From contig OZ020517.1 in assembly GCA_963971425.1 (NCBI GenBank), positions 4,404,501 to 4,468,500 of the forward strand: 64,000 bases of DNA, written 5' to 3'. The stretch is from Bryoerythrophyllum caledonicum. Lineage: Eukaryota; Streptophyta; Bryopsida; Pottiales; Pottiaceae. Each line of letters begins with the position of its first letter. Positions within the stretch are counted from its first letter, which is position 1. This document shows positions 36,073-47,448 of this stretch, one piece after another. The position numbers were made by a program, and so were the translations under genes. Below the pieces are notes generated by a model. The model made no database searches, was not told the DNA's origin, and was given only the letters and a program-made list of their open reading frames with translations.

Positions 36073-36614
36073 GTACCCCCCTCAACGTTTGGTTTAACTT
36101 GCAGCTCTAAAAATGCTGGTCTTATATTCTGTACTTTATAAGGCAAGGTGAAGAGTCCATGGTACTAATAGTAGTGATGGTGAAAATAGACCAAATTTTT
36201 AGTGACTGGTCTGCTGGTTTCCACTTTATACTGTACAATTGGGCTATAGTAGTCGTATTCGGAGTACAGTTAGTGCCTTCAGAACTGTGTGGCTACTACT
36301 CGTAGTGTAGGAGGAGTTGACTTTGAGTAGTACAATGAGCTCCATAAGCTGAGTAGCTTTTGAGTACCCCGTTGCTACTTACACTACAGATTTTAGTATA
36401 GTCATTGCCTGTTTTGTACATTTTACCACAACTTCAGATACAATGAGTACAACATACCACATTTCTGACATGGTTTTGGTGCCTTGTATCACAAATGGAG
36501 TACAAATAGTTGATTAATATGAGTATGTTTTGTACTAATTGTACATGCAACATGTGGCAAGGGCTCGGTTGCTTTGGGCCAGTACTAACTAGTTTTCATG
36601 TCTGATCTTAATAG
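36073..36614 (+). other. GTAC-rich intron 2 of the transposase-like gene
   Basis: Donor GAAAG|GTACCC and acceptor TTAATAG|GTGAA restore the conserved HGKGEWDG motif, which strongly supports the splice. The intron again holds about a dozen GTAC tetramers in 540 bp. Confidence 0.75.
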
Positions 36615-37650
36615 GTGAATGGGATGGTGCGGGCGCGGTCATCAAGAGGGCCATCCAAATGCATCAGATCCAGCATCCAGAGGATGAGATGGCAAATGCG
36701 GGTCATGTAGTTGATTTTCTGAAATCCAGATTTTCTAACGGTGTTGTGAGTTCGTATGAGCAGTCGAAAGAGTTGCCCATATCTCGCGAGTTTTGGCACA
36801 TTGGGATAGAAGATGTGGACAGAACTAATGAGTGGGAATGCAAAACAATTCCGGGCTCTAGCAAGTTTCATTCAATTTTAGGACAATCACAGACTGACCC
36901 AACCTTGCTTTTGGTCCGTGAATTGTCGTGCTTTTGTGCTCCTTGTATTAATCTTGATTGGGTAAATTGTGAGCATTAGACACACGTTTCCCATTGGAGT
37001 GTGGTCCGCTTGAGGCCAAAATCTACTGGACTAGTACAAGCTCAGATTGCCGCAGTTGAAGAGCGAACCGTTTTGCCCGATAATGGAGGTGCTGGAGTGC
37101 AAGGGGATATCCTTCGGATGGGCGACAACTTCGTCATACCAGCGGAGGAAGGCAACGATGAGGGGGTCGAGTTTTACATTCTCCAATGCCAGAAGTCCAA
37201 GTTCCGGGTCCAGCAAGATTTCATGTGTCCATGGAGCGGCGATTTCAGAAAGGGCGACTATGTCATATCAGGTTCATACTATTAGAAGTATGGCAGGGCT
37301 TCTGATACATATGTTCTGCTTGATGCTTCTCCCATAGCGCATGTGGATACACATTTGGTGAGACATTGCAAGTTTGCAATGATCTTGGCTTCTCATGTCG
37401 TTAGGGGTAATTCTGCTGTGTATAGGTTGGGTGTAGAGACAGAGCTTCTAATCCAGGAGGCTCTCAGAAATTGGTGGGCTACGGACTTGGCATTAGAGTC
37501 GTAGACATGTGCAGGTTTGACCCTGGATGGACGTTCAAGGGCTACTTTTAGTTGATTTAGGCATATTCTTTGCTGCTTTCAGCGCCATGGTCACTGTGCT
37601 TGTACTTGCACAATGATAAGAGATATTGTCCTTTTGCTTAATTTTCGCCT

Positions 37651-38880
37651 TTAATATCGAGGTGGGGCTAAGCAGCTTCCCAGCTTCCTACCACAACAGA
37701 GTTTGCTTCCACAGAAACAAGGGGCACTCCCTGGTGCCTCCCAAAAAGCCGTCCCGTAGTCCTGTACATGATCCACAGAAGAAGTGAGTTTTCAGCCAGC
37801 AGATAGAGAAAAGCAAGTACTGAACCAGCCCTAGCACTCGGATGATAGTAGAAAATTAGGAAGTTCAAGCGATAACAAAATAGTAGGAAATTAAGAGATT
37901 TGTTACCCAAGTTAGTTCCTCAAGGGGATAGATATGCCTTTTGTCAAAAAATGCCACATGGTAGATATAAGGATCACGGCTTTCAATCCTCACTGGATAG
38001 TCCATCAAATTGGCATCTTCACAGCGATGGTTAACAAACCTCCCGACGTTGCCATATTTGAAACCGTCTATACACAAAGCTTCATTGTCTTTCACCCCAG
38101 CCTCGGTTTTCCAATCCGCGTTCAAGTCCAGCGTATACCAGCCGTGGATAAGTGATTCTGCATGCCTGCTAATGAGCTCTTCATTGCTACAAACCTCTCC
38201 TACATATTCAAACACAAATGAACCAATGGGAATGGGCTGAAAAGTTCGAACCCCCCAGCCTTTCTCTCTAGTCCAGAAGACCTCCACCTTCACCTTCATG
38301 CCGTGTTGAACCACCCTCTTACCACACTCCATGTGACAACCACACGTCAAATTGCACTCCCATATAAACTTTCTGGGTACATGCCCATGACAAGTAACAT
38401 TGAGGTCAAAATTTGCCCCATTTCCCCCGCTGCCCACGTAACATCCGTGCCCCTTGTCACAGAAGAGTAGCTCTGGCTCCCCCTACAAGGCAACACAATC
38501 CAACACAAAATGTCAATGTCAATTACCTAACATAAACACCTTGAAGGGAATTCTATAAAGCAAGTTCTATGAAGTAAATTACATAAAGCTGAATCGTACC
38601 TCCTTCAGCATGTGAGAGGCCAACCTTCCGCCCTCGGTGTAAGCAAACTGCCCTCCATTCTTCATTGCGCACTCACATGCCGGTGATTCTAGCAAGCAGT
38701 TTCTCACTGTACAGCTGCACATGCTTTCTAGAGCATTTTCTACAACTACATGCTCAGAGAAAACGCTCTTTGTTACATATGTGAATGGCAACATGTGGCA
38801 AGGGCCTTCCACGTGGTTAAACACTAGAACTGCATGTTGTTCTCTCCCTCTAGACAGATCATTGCAATCTACCCAAGGAG
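37651..38880 (-). CDS. SUVR-type SET-domain histone lysine methyltransferase (3' exons)
   Basis: Three exons: about 38,880-38,600, 38,482-37,907 and 37,761-37,651. Introns 38,483-38,599 and 37,762-37,906 are GT-AG and phase 0. The product has PWVDCNDLSRG, then a pre-SET with CSCTVRNC, CEC, FCDKGHGCYVGSGG and CNLTCGCHMECGKRVV. The SET domain has GWGVRT, EYVGE, YGNVGRFVNHRC, YHVAFF and ELTWDYG, and post-SET has CFCGSKLC. All motifs for S-adenosylmethionine binding, catalysis and zinc binding are present. NHRC and DLSRG are characteristic of plant SUVR (SET1/SU(VAR)3-9-related) enzymes, which methylate histone H3, typically H3K9, in chromatin silencing. Exons carry no stops. Phase-compatible exons upstream (39.1-41.4 kb) suggest a larger fusion. 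The 5' limit of the first exon is uncertain. Confidence 0.88.
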
Positions 38881-39075
38881 CTTGCCCAAATAGAAAAAAG
38901 GGTTATAAAACAATAACCCATAGTGATGAAAACACTTTCATATTAATAACCTAAACAAGATAAGGAGGATCTTATCTTACATAACTCACAACCTACTGCT
39001 TGCAAGTCACTTGGCTGGCAAGATCCTAAACATAGCTATAAAATATATTAGAAATAACAGTGTGCTGGGGCTAAG

Positions 39076-41445
39076 TCACCGTTTTACCATTTTTTTCCTC
39101 CCCTTGGTTCCCGACTGTGCCAACTGAACTCCAGGGGCGAGTGACTCCATCTTCTTTGCCTTCTTCTTTGGGCCTCCAGGACCTGTCCCATCGATGTCCA
39201 TCTCCATGGCCTTCATCGCATCCTCCCGGTTCCCCATGGATCGCCGGTTTCTGCTGGTTCGTCGTGGTGATGGCTCAATGTCCACATCCATGTCGTCTGA
39301 AGAACATTTCCTGGTCGGAAGAGACCCCCCCTTGTTGCATTCATCACCTAGCTGAGTGGGAGAGAAGACGATCACGTGGTGCTCCTCCTCGGACTTCCGT
39401 CGCCTTCCACGTGTAAGCACACGTTCAACTACAGCAAACGTCTCGGTGACGGAAGGCCCATCCACATCCACCCCCTTTGCGATTGAAACAAGGTCCAGCA
39501 CGGTCCCAACGCCGTTGTCAGTGGCCCCATTTGCCACTTCTTGCAGTGGCGGTGACACATCCCCTATATTTTGGCTGTCGTCCCCAAAATCTGCCGGAGG
39601 AGACATTTCAGGGGCCTCTCCGTCTGATACTTTTGGGGATTCATGTAGACTTCCCTTCACAATGTCTGCAAGCCATCAATAGAAGGCACAAAAGTACAGT
39701 AAATATTTGATGGCAAATGCAGTGCAAACGTTATATTGGACTAGTTATAAATTCTGGAGTACGTACCTTGGTTTGGTGATACCGTGGGTACCACTCGTGT
39801 GTCCGATTTCTCCTGGCATTGAGCCTCGGCGGGTTTTTGTGCCACACGAGCGGGTTGTGGCATAGGCATCACAAATTTCCTTTCCTTCTCGAGGTTCACG
39901 CTCTTCATTGCCGGCGACGAAGATGGACCCCCATCCCTGGTCCCATTAGGGACAGCCCTGCAAGAAGCAGCGAGCTCTTGGACAAACTCTCGCCTGTCTG
40001 AAATGACAGTAGGAAGAGGACCTGCACATAGCACATAAGTGAATTAACAAGCTATCATAGTCGGCCAAGATGGAAGTGAAAGTACACTAACTACTTCATA
40101 CGTACTATAGAAGTGCTTAAAGTGTACCTAAGCTGTTCATGAAACACTGTAAGTACAAAATTTCATACTCAAGGATCCAACATGTACATATTGTTGTGTA
40201 AAGTAAGTAGGTTGAGTATTAAAAATGCTTCCACATACACTTCTTGTACCCCTGTACCCTGGCTTCGTACATAGATTACTAAGTTCCCACTTTTTATCAC
40301 ATCAGTAGTACCAATTTCGAAAATTGCGTCAAGTGTACCTAAGTTGTTCATTGTCTGTACTTCTATTCTGTAACTAGACTACTGATCGTACCACTTTGGA
40401 CATACACTATCTACTAACTTCACACCACAGTACTCTAAGAGATCAAAGTTCAACGCATAGTATTCTAACTGTGGACAGTTGGATATTCAACAAAGCTCCG
40501 AAGTACCTAAGAGTACCACTGTCCTACTTAAACTATGCATTATGCCATCATGCACCAATTTAAATTAGAAGGTTAGATACATACCCGATTCCGCAATGCC
40601 TTTCCCTTTACAATCCGATGGCTGACCTTCATTGCGCATGGGTACCTCCTCTGGAAGGACCGCCTGAAGCTCCTGTTGTTGTGCAGTATCTTCACTTGCA
40701 AGAACCCAGCCAAAGCTCTTGTACCAATTCGCGCTCCCTTTCCCAATACAGTTTGCCTCCACACATTTGTTCCCCTTGCTGAAAACAACTAGAGAACACC
40801 ATGGATGGTACACATGTTTGCAATTTGCCACAACAATATCAAAATCTGGAAACTCAAATTCACACAGTGAGCACCGTGTGATCGAGAGGTAAGTCTCATT
40901 TACGACAGACCCGGCTGGCTTGGGATACGTGACAGGCCAAGGTTGAATCGAGCGCGGCAGACCGCCGCTCTGAAGTTTGGCTATCTCTTCGATGAACGCT
41001 GCAAGTTGTCGCTGCTTCAGGACGATGCTTGCTTCCAAGTGCTGCAGCTCCTCGGCTTTCTTCTCAGCGTCCCGTTTCGAATTGACGAATTTGACCTCAT
41101 GGTCGGCCTTCATGATGCCCAGTATGGTCTTCTTTGTCTCTGCTTCCACAACCCCTTCATCAGTTGCTAGGACCCTTGACTACAGGCCTTCGAGTTACAA
41201 ATCCAGGCTCCTAAGAAACAACTTGATGCTCCTTGCCTCCTGCGCAACCTGATCTCTTCGTGCTTGGGTTGGAGCCAAGGCTGCACGCGACTCGCTCATC
41301 TCCACGGACAGCACTCGCATCAGTGCATTCATGTGCGATACCCTCTCCTGCGCACGCGAGTCCGCGGCTTCCACGAAGCGAGTCGGTATTCTTGATGCAC
41401 AAACTTCAGACTCTTGTTGTACAGCCAATGCCACATCTTGAGCTA
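39076..41445 (-). CDS. Upstream exons of the SET gene: coiled coil, RING-like finger, acidic/basic linker
   Basis: Exons about 41,445-40,590, 40,023-39,770 and 39,671-39,080 join through consensus introns in matching phase (TCGG|GTATGT...TGCAG|GTCC; CAAG|GTACGT...TTGCAG|ACATT). The first encodes a long coiled coil (RDQVAQEARSIKLFLRSL ... KKAEELQHLEASIVLK), then a zinc-finger-like RCSLCEFEF...NCKHVYHPWCS...CVEANC. The others are Ser/Pro-rich and end in a basic stretch (PKKKAKKMESLAP). Two in-frame stops (TAA 41,195, TAG 41,180) interrupt the coiled coil at positions compatible with Gln codons, so this copy is damaged or starts downstream. The join to the pre-SET exon is not resolved in phase, so fusion to the methyltransferase is likely but unproven. 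Confidence 0.55.
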
Positions 41446-41467
41446 GCTACTATCTAGTGCTGGAGTG

Positions 41468-43000
41468 CTAATGGTGCCACAGTCCAAGCATCAAACACAA
41501 ACACAAGCATGCATCACAAAAAAAATAGACCATCTGTAAAGAAGACCTTAGCCGCCTCGATGACCCCCCCTTTCCTAGACACGCTGCCATGCCTTTCTCC
41601 AACTTGACTTTTTTGAAGCCATCTCGAGTTAACTCCACGCCTTTTTGCTTACAGAGCACCAGTTTTTCTCTCTGCGTATCCCACCGTTGTCTTTGGGTGT
41701 GGTTAGTCTCCTGGCCGTAGGTGGCCCAGTTCACCTTCCCCCTCCCTCCGTCGTGCTCCAAAGCAATGCCTTGAGCAAACTTAATCTTCAAGAAACTCGG
41801 CATCGTATCCTTGTCATGCTGGTACACAATCGGGTGTCAGTATTTCACCCTCGCTAGGACGCTCTTGTCGGTGCAGTCTTGCCACTTGTAGCCTGCACGG
41901 CCGCCTTTTCCGCACCGCCTCTCAAACAAACCTGCAACCAGCTCCTCCGGCACCTCACCTTTTTTGAAGCGATGCGGGTTCAGGCCGGTGCCCTCGAGCA
42001 TGTAGTTGTTCTTGAAATCACTGATATGTAGTATGGGAGGCGGTTCCTTAAGTTTGGCAAGAGCTCCTTCGATGTCATATATCTCCTGCTCTTCCTCAGA
42101 GTCGGTTACAACTTCTTCATCCCGCTGCCTCCCGGCTGAGAGAGACTTCTCTCCCGATGCCTTTTCTCCGTTCTTGGTCGGCTGAAGCATGCTGAAAACC
42201 TGTACACTCTCACCGGGCAACAAGCAGTCAATTACAAACTAAACCGTCTGGGAGTGCATATGTGCACTACCAGCATTCTAAATCCTGGAACGGCAATTCA
42301 GCACTCCGCAGAAGCTTTCAACAAGCACAGACAAACTTTCCCAAAAACTAAGACTGACTTGAATCTGCAAGGCATGGCACTTGAAGTGTCGACCTTGTTA
42401 CGAGTAATCTGAGGGCGACCAGCCTTGCTTCTGACCTCAAGGGCCGTGCACTCTCGCAGCGTCTCCACCCCAGATCGCAGCACCCCACACATTCGGTGTG
42501 TCCTGCTCAATTCACCTGTGTAGCTCGCATTGTAATAAACACAAATGCATCAAACTACAACCCAAAACCCAAAACCTCACAATGCGTGGACATCCAACCT
42601 GACATGTAGCCACCAGATCTAACTTACAATCACTCGCTGGCAAAAGAATCCGACTCAAACATGAGAAAACATGAGAAAATAGTGCTCGACAAGAAAAGTG
42701 AGGATGTTCACGTACCTCTAGCAAGTTCACACAGAGACGCAAAACGACGACCTTCATCACGACGACCTGCAATGCGCTCAAGAAAGAGCGGTGGAGCTCA
42801 CACAGAGCTTTCAGCAACCGATTGTGAGCCCTCACTATCGCACCTACATTACAACCGTAAACCCTGGATCCCAACTTGCTACCTAAACCAACACTAACCC
42901 CAGCCGCCTGCACAAAGAAAACACGACAATTCAAAATTGCCCAACACCCTGGACTCACAAAAATTGGCCTATACGCATAATGCCGACCTTCCTACACCTG
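41468..43000 (-). pseudogene. Multi-exon gene upstream of the RING-SET gene, unidentified
   Basis: Exon-like pieces join in phase. One ends GRRFASLCELARG at about 42,715 (GTACGT donor). The next, 42,514-42,390, reads ELSRTHRMCGVLRSG to RPQITRNK. The next, from about 42,203, reads VFSMLQPTKNGEK through FKNNYMLEGTGLNPHRFKKG to VLARVKY, then a TGA at 41,837, then HPIVYQHDKDTMPSFLK to LRSSLQM. The TGA lies in otherwise open frame. I recognise no domain. It may be the 5' part of the RING-SET gene or a third gene of the same putative element. Confidence 0.4.
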
Positions 43001-43157
43001 CTTCAGTCAATCCTAAACCTCCAAAACGGGACCTAAACTCTAAAATAGCAGCCATTCGCCCTCCTCCTCCAACGCATCTGCGACAACAGCGCGCGCAACA
43101 CAGAGGATTCAAAACACGCTGATCTCCGGGACTCCAGGCGGAGGTGCGAGACGAAGT

Positions 43158-43330
43158 TAACCGGTAATCACCGGTCTGGACGTTGTGACCACCGGTGATC
43201 ACCAGTGGTGCCATTCCCGCCAATTATGAGCCAGTGATCTGCAAGATCTCAGCTGTCAAACCCCACCCCAACCGCCAACGACCGGTGATCAGCGGTTCAT
43301 GGTCGTGGACGACTGGTGATAGCCGGTCTA
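43158..43330. promoter_or_regulatory. Cluster of four ACCGGTGATCACCGGT-like palindromes
   Basis: Variants at about 43,160-43,175 (ccggtaatcaccggt), 43,190-43,206 (accggtgatcaccagt), 43,281-43,296 (accggtgatcagcggt) and 43,312-43,327 (actggtgatagccggt). Four copies in 170 bp, upstream of the minus-strand genes, look like binding sites for a dimeric protein. Confidence 0.6.
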
Positions 43331-43821
43331 TGTGTCACAAAATTAAACCTCACTGACAGCCTCCAAAAACTACACTCTGCACGACTTTCGAGGCTCCTAA
43401 AGCCGCGCGTGCCACACCACCTGCCAGACTGTAGGAATGCTAAAAATATTCATTTATACTCAATGTACACAAGGCAAATTGGATCCCAAAGAAGGATTGA
43501 CTTTTACCACTTTTTTGGTACAATAGGTTGTCCAAAAGTGCACCCACCTTAGTGTGCTTCTACCCTGATTTACCATGAATGCCATGGATGTAGGACACGG
43601 AGTAATATTCGTGCACAAGGCGGTGATTCCTCCAACTCTTCAAGACCGCAACAGTAATTTGCCAAAGTTTAGGAAAGAAAACTGGGTAATATGATTGGCA
43701 ACAAATTCCCCTTTCAATTAGTATACTAGAAATTCCTCGTCCATGTTGTTGCCATTATGGACATAGCCATATAGTATAGTTGTTTATGAAGGGATATTTT
43801 TGCCTATTTTGAATTTATTAA

Positions 43822-44769
43822 CCCCTAAAGGACCAAGTGTCCAAAATGGGCTTTTTGAAAGTTTGGCCAGTTTCCTCTGGTGTCAATTTCCAACATTCTA
43901 CTTTGAAATTTTTATTGTAAAAGGACATAACTAAGACCTAACGGGAGAACAATTTCTCCATAAATCCGCCATATAATAAAAAAGTTATAGGGTTTTGAAT
44001 TTCAAATGGCGAGAGCGAGCACTTCGGGCACCTCCAAAAACTTTTAATGGGACACTCTTTTGAATGTGAGATTTTCCATACTAGCATGTAATATTATTTC
44101 CCTTCATATTGTTCAAAAAAAGTTCTTGTCTTTAGTGAAAAATAGCATATTATCCCAAGTCAAACATTTGCATACATTGTCACACATTGTCGGGCAAGGT
44201 ACCAAAAAAACTTCTACTTTTCTACATAAAACTTAGAGATCTTCATATTTTCGACTTTTCATTTTTTCCACAACAATATTTGGTGTAAGCCTTCTTATTG
44301 ACCATTTGGATTATCAATTTAAACCATATTTAGTTCACAAAAAATTAAAGCATGAATTGGCAAATTTTGAACCTCAATTCCTTGCACAATTGTTTTGAAT
44401 CTGCTACACTCTTCCTCTGCCTCTTAAAATTGATGAATAAGGATCTAATATCATGCTTAACAAGATGGTAATGGATTTAGACCTTGCGTAGTGCGAAAAG
44501 TTGGCACCAAGTGAAGTCAAAGTCTGCTCACCCATTGAAAACAGGGAAGAAAATGAACCGTTTGCTTGACTTCAAACACTATAATCTTTCAATCCGTGCG
44601 GTCAAAGTTTATGAAATTCTGAGAGTATGTTGCTTAATACGTCTTAATTGAGATCCTAAGGTCAAAACTAGAAATGGAAGTATTTTTTTCCTTCTTTATT
44701 CATTGCACTAGAATCCAACAATTTTGTAGTGTTTTTGGTGTGAAATTGTCACACCAAAAACCTTAGAGG
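43822..44769. mobile_element. TTAA-flanked MITE (about 950 bp)
   Basis: TTAA (43,818-43,821) then CCCCTAAAGGACCAAGTG at the left; CCTTAGAGG then TTAA (44,770-44,773) at the right. Internal sequence resembles, in reverse orientation, the MITE at 18,480-19,318 (shared fragments around 'gcaaggtac' and 'ttcaatccgtgcggtcaaa'). Non-coding. Confidence 0.75.
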
Positions 44770-44869
44770 TTAATATTGAGGTTCAAAGTATGTTTCTACT
44801 TTGCCACTTCTAATATTTATAATCACGTCAATCCCATTGCCAGAATTCTCCGCCCCATCCCCATCCCCA

Positions 44870-45660
44870 CAGGGTTGTTCAGCCGTCAGTCCGTCCGGCA
44901 GTCCGTCCCATAGAGGCTGCTGTCCGTCCGATAAGGGTCAACCCTGGTTTGACCATGACTCGAGGTAAATCAATTTACCCACTCCCACAAAGGCAACTAC
45001 GTGGATGACACGTGGTCAACAGGGTCGCTCGCGTATAGACAGGAAGGCGGGCGCGTGAAGAAGGCGGGCGCGTGAAAGGGGTGGGCGCGTACGGAGATGG
45101 TCTGGGCACGTACTGAAGGGGCCAGGCGCGTACAGGAGAAGACCGGGCGTGTACCGTGAGGGCATGGTTGTTCTGGCATCCGTCCGTCCGGTAGTGTCCG
45201 TCCGTCCCGCTGTCTGTCTGATAGAGGCTGTTGTCCGTCCGATAGATAATATTCGGGTTTATTCAAGAATATTTGAGAATATTCTAATATATACCTATAT
45301 ATTTTGGGGATATTCTTTGGAATATTCTAAACATCTGTCCGGTAAGGGTACTGTCCGTCTTGTCCGTCTGTCCGACTGTCCGTCCGTCCGCTGTCTTTGG
45401 GCCCCTCTCCGTCTATATAGACAGCCCTACGTGAGGGGCCAGGCGCGTGCAGGGAGGACCGCGCGCGTACCGCAAGTGTCCGGGCGCGCGCGGTGAAGGG
45501 CCGGGTGCATACTTGGAGGAGCTTGAGCGTCCCACCAAGGTCACGCGCGTTCGTGGAGGGGCTGCGCGCGTTCGTGGGGGAGGACTGGGCGCGTTTGTGG
45601 AGGGGGCTGGGCCTCGCGCATGGCCTTTGGGGTCGCGCGCATACGAGTATTCAATTCAGG
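44870..45660 (+). mobile_element. hAT-like terminus followed by short-repeat arrays
   Basis: CAGGGTTGTTC at 44,870 resembles the ends at 14,180 and 22,857. It leads into CAGTCCGTCCG-type repeats (44,880-44,940 and 45,178-45,410) and gggcgcgtac-type repeats (45,020-45,140 and 45,430-45,660). A CAACCCTG lies at about 44,948, so a very small element is also possible. No target duplication was found. Confidence 0.45.
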
Positions 45661-45842
45661 GGTCGCGTGCGCTCTCTCACTTCTTAACATGCATGAACTT
45701 CATGTCGCAATGTGTATGAAAAATGTTAATCTTTCATTTATCACGAGATGGGCAAAAAGCACCATTACATCACAATGCTAGTACATATTGCAAAATGATC
45801 AACAATTAAAACCTTCACTATCAACACGCTTAGTCAAAATTT

Positions 45843-47448
45843 CTATATCTCATAGCGGAAGCAAGCGTCCGGAACTTCAAAGTTGAATGGTTTAGCCATT
45901 AGCTCGTCAACCACTTTGCAGAGTGTTGGACGTTTGAGGGGATCTCGCTCTAGTAATTTCTCGATCTTCACTTGAAAAGCTGCGTAGTTGACAGTTGATT
46001 TGAAGAATGTTGAGTCAGATTCTTTCTCCCAAATCGCTCTAGCCATCCACCCAACAGAGTACGAATCGGCGAGCTAGGCGTATTGGTGTCGCCGCTGCAT
46101 CACATCCAATGCCGTTTCCGAATCTTCTCGGCCGAATTTGTAAAACAACTCTGGAGCTACTCAATGTGGTCTATGGCATTGATTGTGGAGCTCCGTGTCA
46201 GTCCGGAATCCATATTTTCATGGCTCTTCCTGTGATATTCGGCTCGCAATTCCCTAATCACAAACGCCAATGAAGACGGACCATGGTTTCTCTGGAGGAA
46301 AGTGGAGAAGCACGTTTGTGGGATCGATGTCATTGTGAATGACATTTGCCTTGTGGATTTGGGCCATGGTGGACATCAAATCCGAGGCAAGTCTTGCTCT
46401 ATTCTTCCGGAAGGCGAAGATTTGTGTTGTATCCCCCGCCGAAATATATGGAGCTGAAAGGATTGAGTTGATCGAAGCCGCCGGATTTGCCTTTGAATCG
46501 ATGGTTTTAAAATGGGCCCAGCTACCACCATTCCACCACAATGTGTATGCCTCCATATTCTTCGTATTCACCGCCCAAAACTTTAGAACTCCTGGGTGTG
46601 CAACATGACATATCATGGCCTCGTGAGACCGTTGTCTAAATTTCTCCTTCGAATGAGACGCCGTTGGCATTTTCCCGGCAAACTCCATGTATGCCAAAAT
46701 GGCTCGTACACCCACAATGCGGACCTTCCGAACCTTTCCGTATCCACCAACGGCGTCATATCCGGAAAGTCCATAAACTCCGATATCTTCTGGAAGGAAT
46801 TGCACGCTTTGCAACATATGCGCCTCCATGGCTGACTTCATCGCTTGTTCATTCCAAGGCATACCTCTCGTACGAGAGCTTGAAAACCTGCTAATGGTGG
46901 TCTTCACACCATCGAGGAACTTGCGGAGTTCCAAGTCTCGTGGCTGATGTTGGCCCCCGCGAGGTTTTTTCACCTCACAATCAAATACATGCGATGCATT
47001 ACTGGTGCATTGAGTGATTACTCTCTCCATGAATGAGGCATAGTGATACATGCCATATGCATCCTTGAACAATTCAGAACTCTCCAGAGCGCGCTTGAGT
47101 TTGGAGTGGAGGTCGGCATGAAGGCACATGATTCCAGGCTCTCCCTTCTCCAAATAAACTTGACGGAATCGCACCACGTCAGTTTCACACCATCAACGGT
47201 AATATTGTATTGCCACACCTCGAAGAAATGCGGTATACTCCTTTGGCGGATAACCGGCATCCTTCTCGTGCGCAGACATCCTTCTCGTACGCAGACATTT
47301 TTTGCTTCGCCCTCTTCGACGGTGCCTTCGGTGCATCGGAAGGATTGCGGCTCGACTCTGCAACGCTAGTAGGTGGAAGCTCGGATGCATCTGAAGCATC
47401 TAAATCAAGATACGCGGGCTGCTTTCCAGTATTACAATCAATGGCCAT
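45843..47448 (-). pseudogene. Divergent protein-kinase-like gene, copy B (broken)
   Basis: ATG 47,448 starts MAIDCNTGKQPAYLDLD, a Ser/Pro-rich N-terminus. Frameshifts near 47,235 and 47,180 lead into a long frame with VGGYGKVRKVRI (glycine loop), MEFAGK (likely catalytic Lys), HPGVLKFW, NVIHNDIDPTNVLLHF (catalytic loop, HND for HRD) and FIGVCD (metal-binding Asp). After this the same frame continues through four stops (TAG 46,254, TGA 46,218, TGA 46,161, TAG 46,074) with VAPELFYKFG (APE motif) and VGWMARAIW preserved. It ends with a conserved RDPLKRPTLCKVVDEL helix. The first stop falls where copy A has Trp (GVCDW). Clearly a decayed gene of the same kinase-like family as 23.7-24.8 kb. Substrate unknown. 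Confidence 0.72.

Larger units (their letters stand above)
33466..37504 (+). pseudogene. DDE-type transposase-like gene (three exons, three in-frame TAG)
   Basis: Exons 33,466-34,248, 35,031-36,072 and 36,615-37,504 join in phase (CAG|GT...AG|ACC; AAAG|GT...AG|GTGAA) to about 904 codons. Residues about 430-660 hold DFAENYSFAIQNEIQSMHW, ISDDKKHD, YSDGCAAQFKG and, across the second splice, GSGHGKGEWDGAGAVIKRA. This D...D...(H)GKG...DG order resembles a transposase-like family I recall as uncharacterised in animal and plant genomes, so the Asp residues are the likely catalytic set. The N-terminus is basic and helical; Cys-rich segments follow DDE (SCFCAPC). TAG codons at 33,655, 36,977 and 37,283 interrupt otherwise open exons. 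No frameshift is seen. It converges on the SET gene with about 150 bp between stops. Confidence 0.72.
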
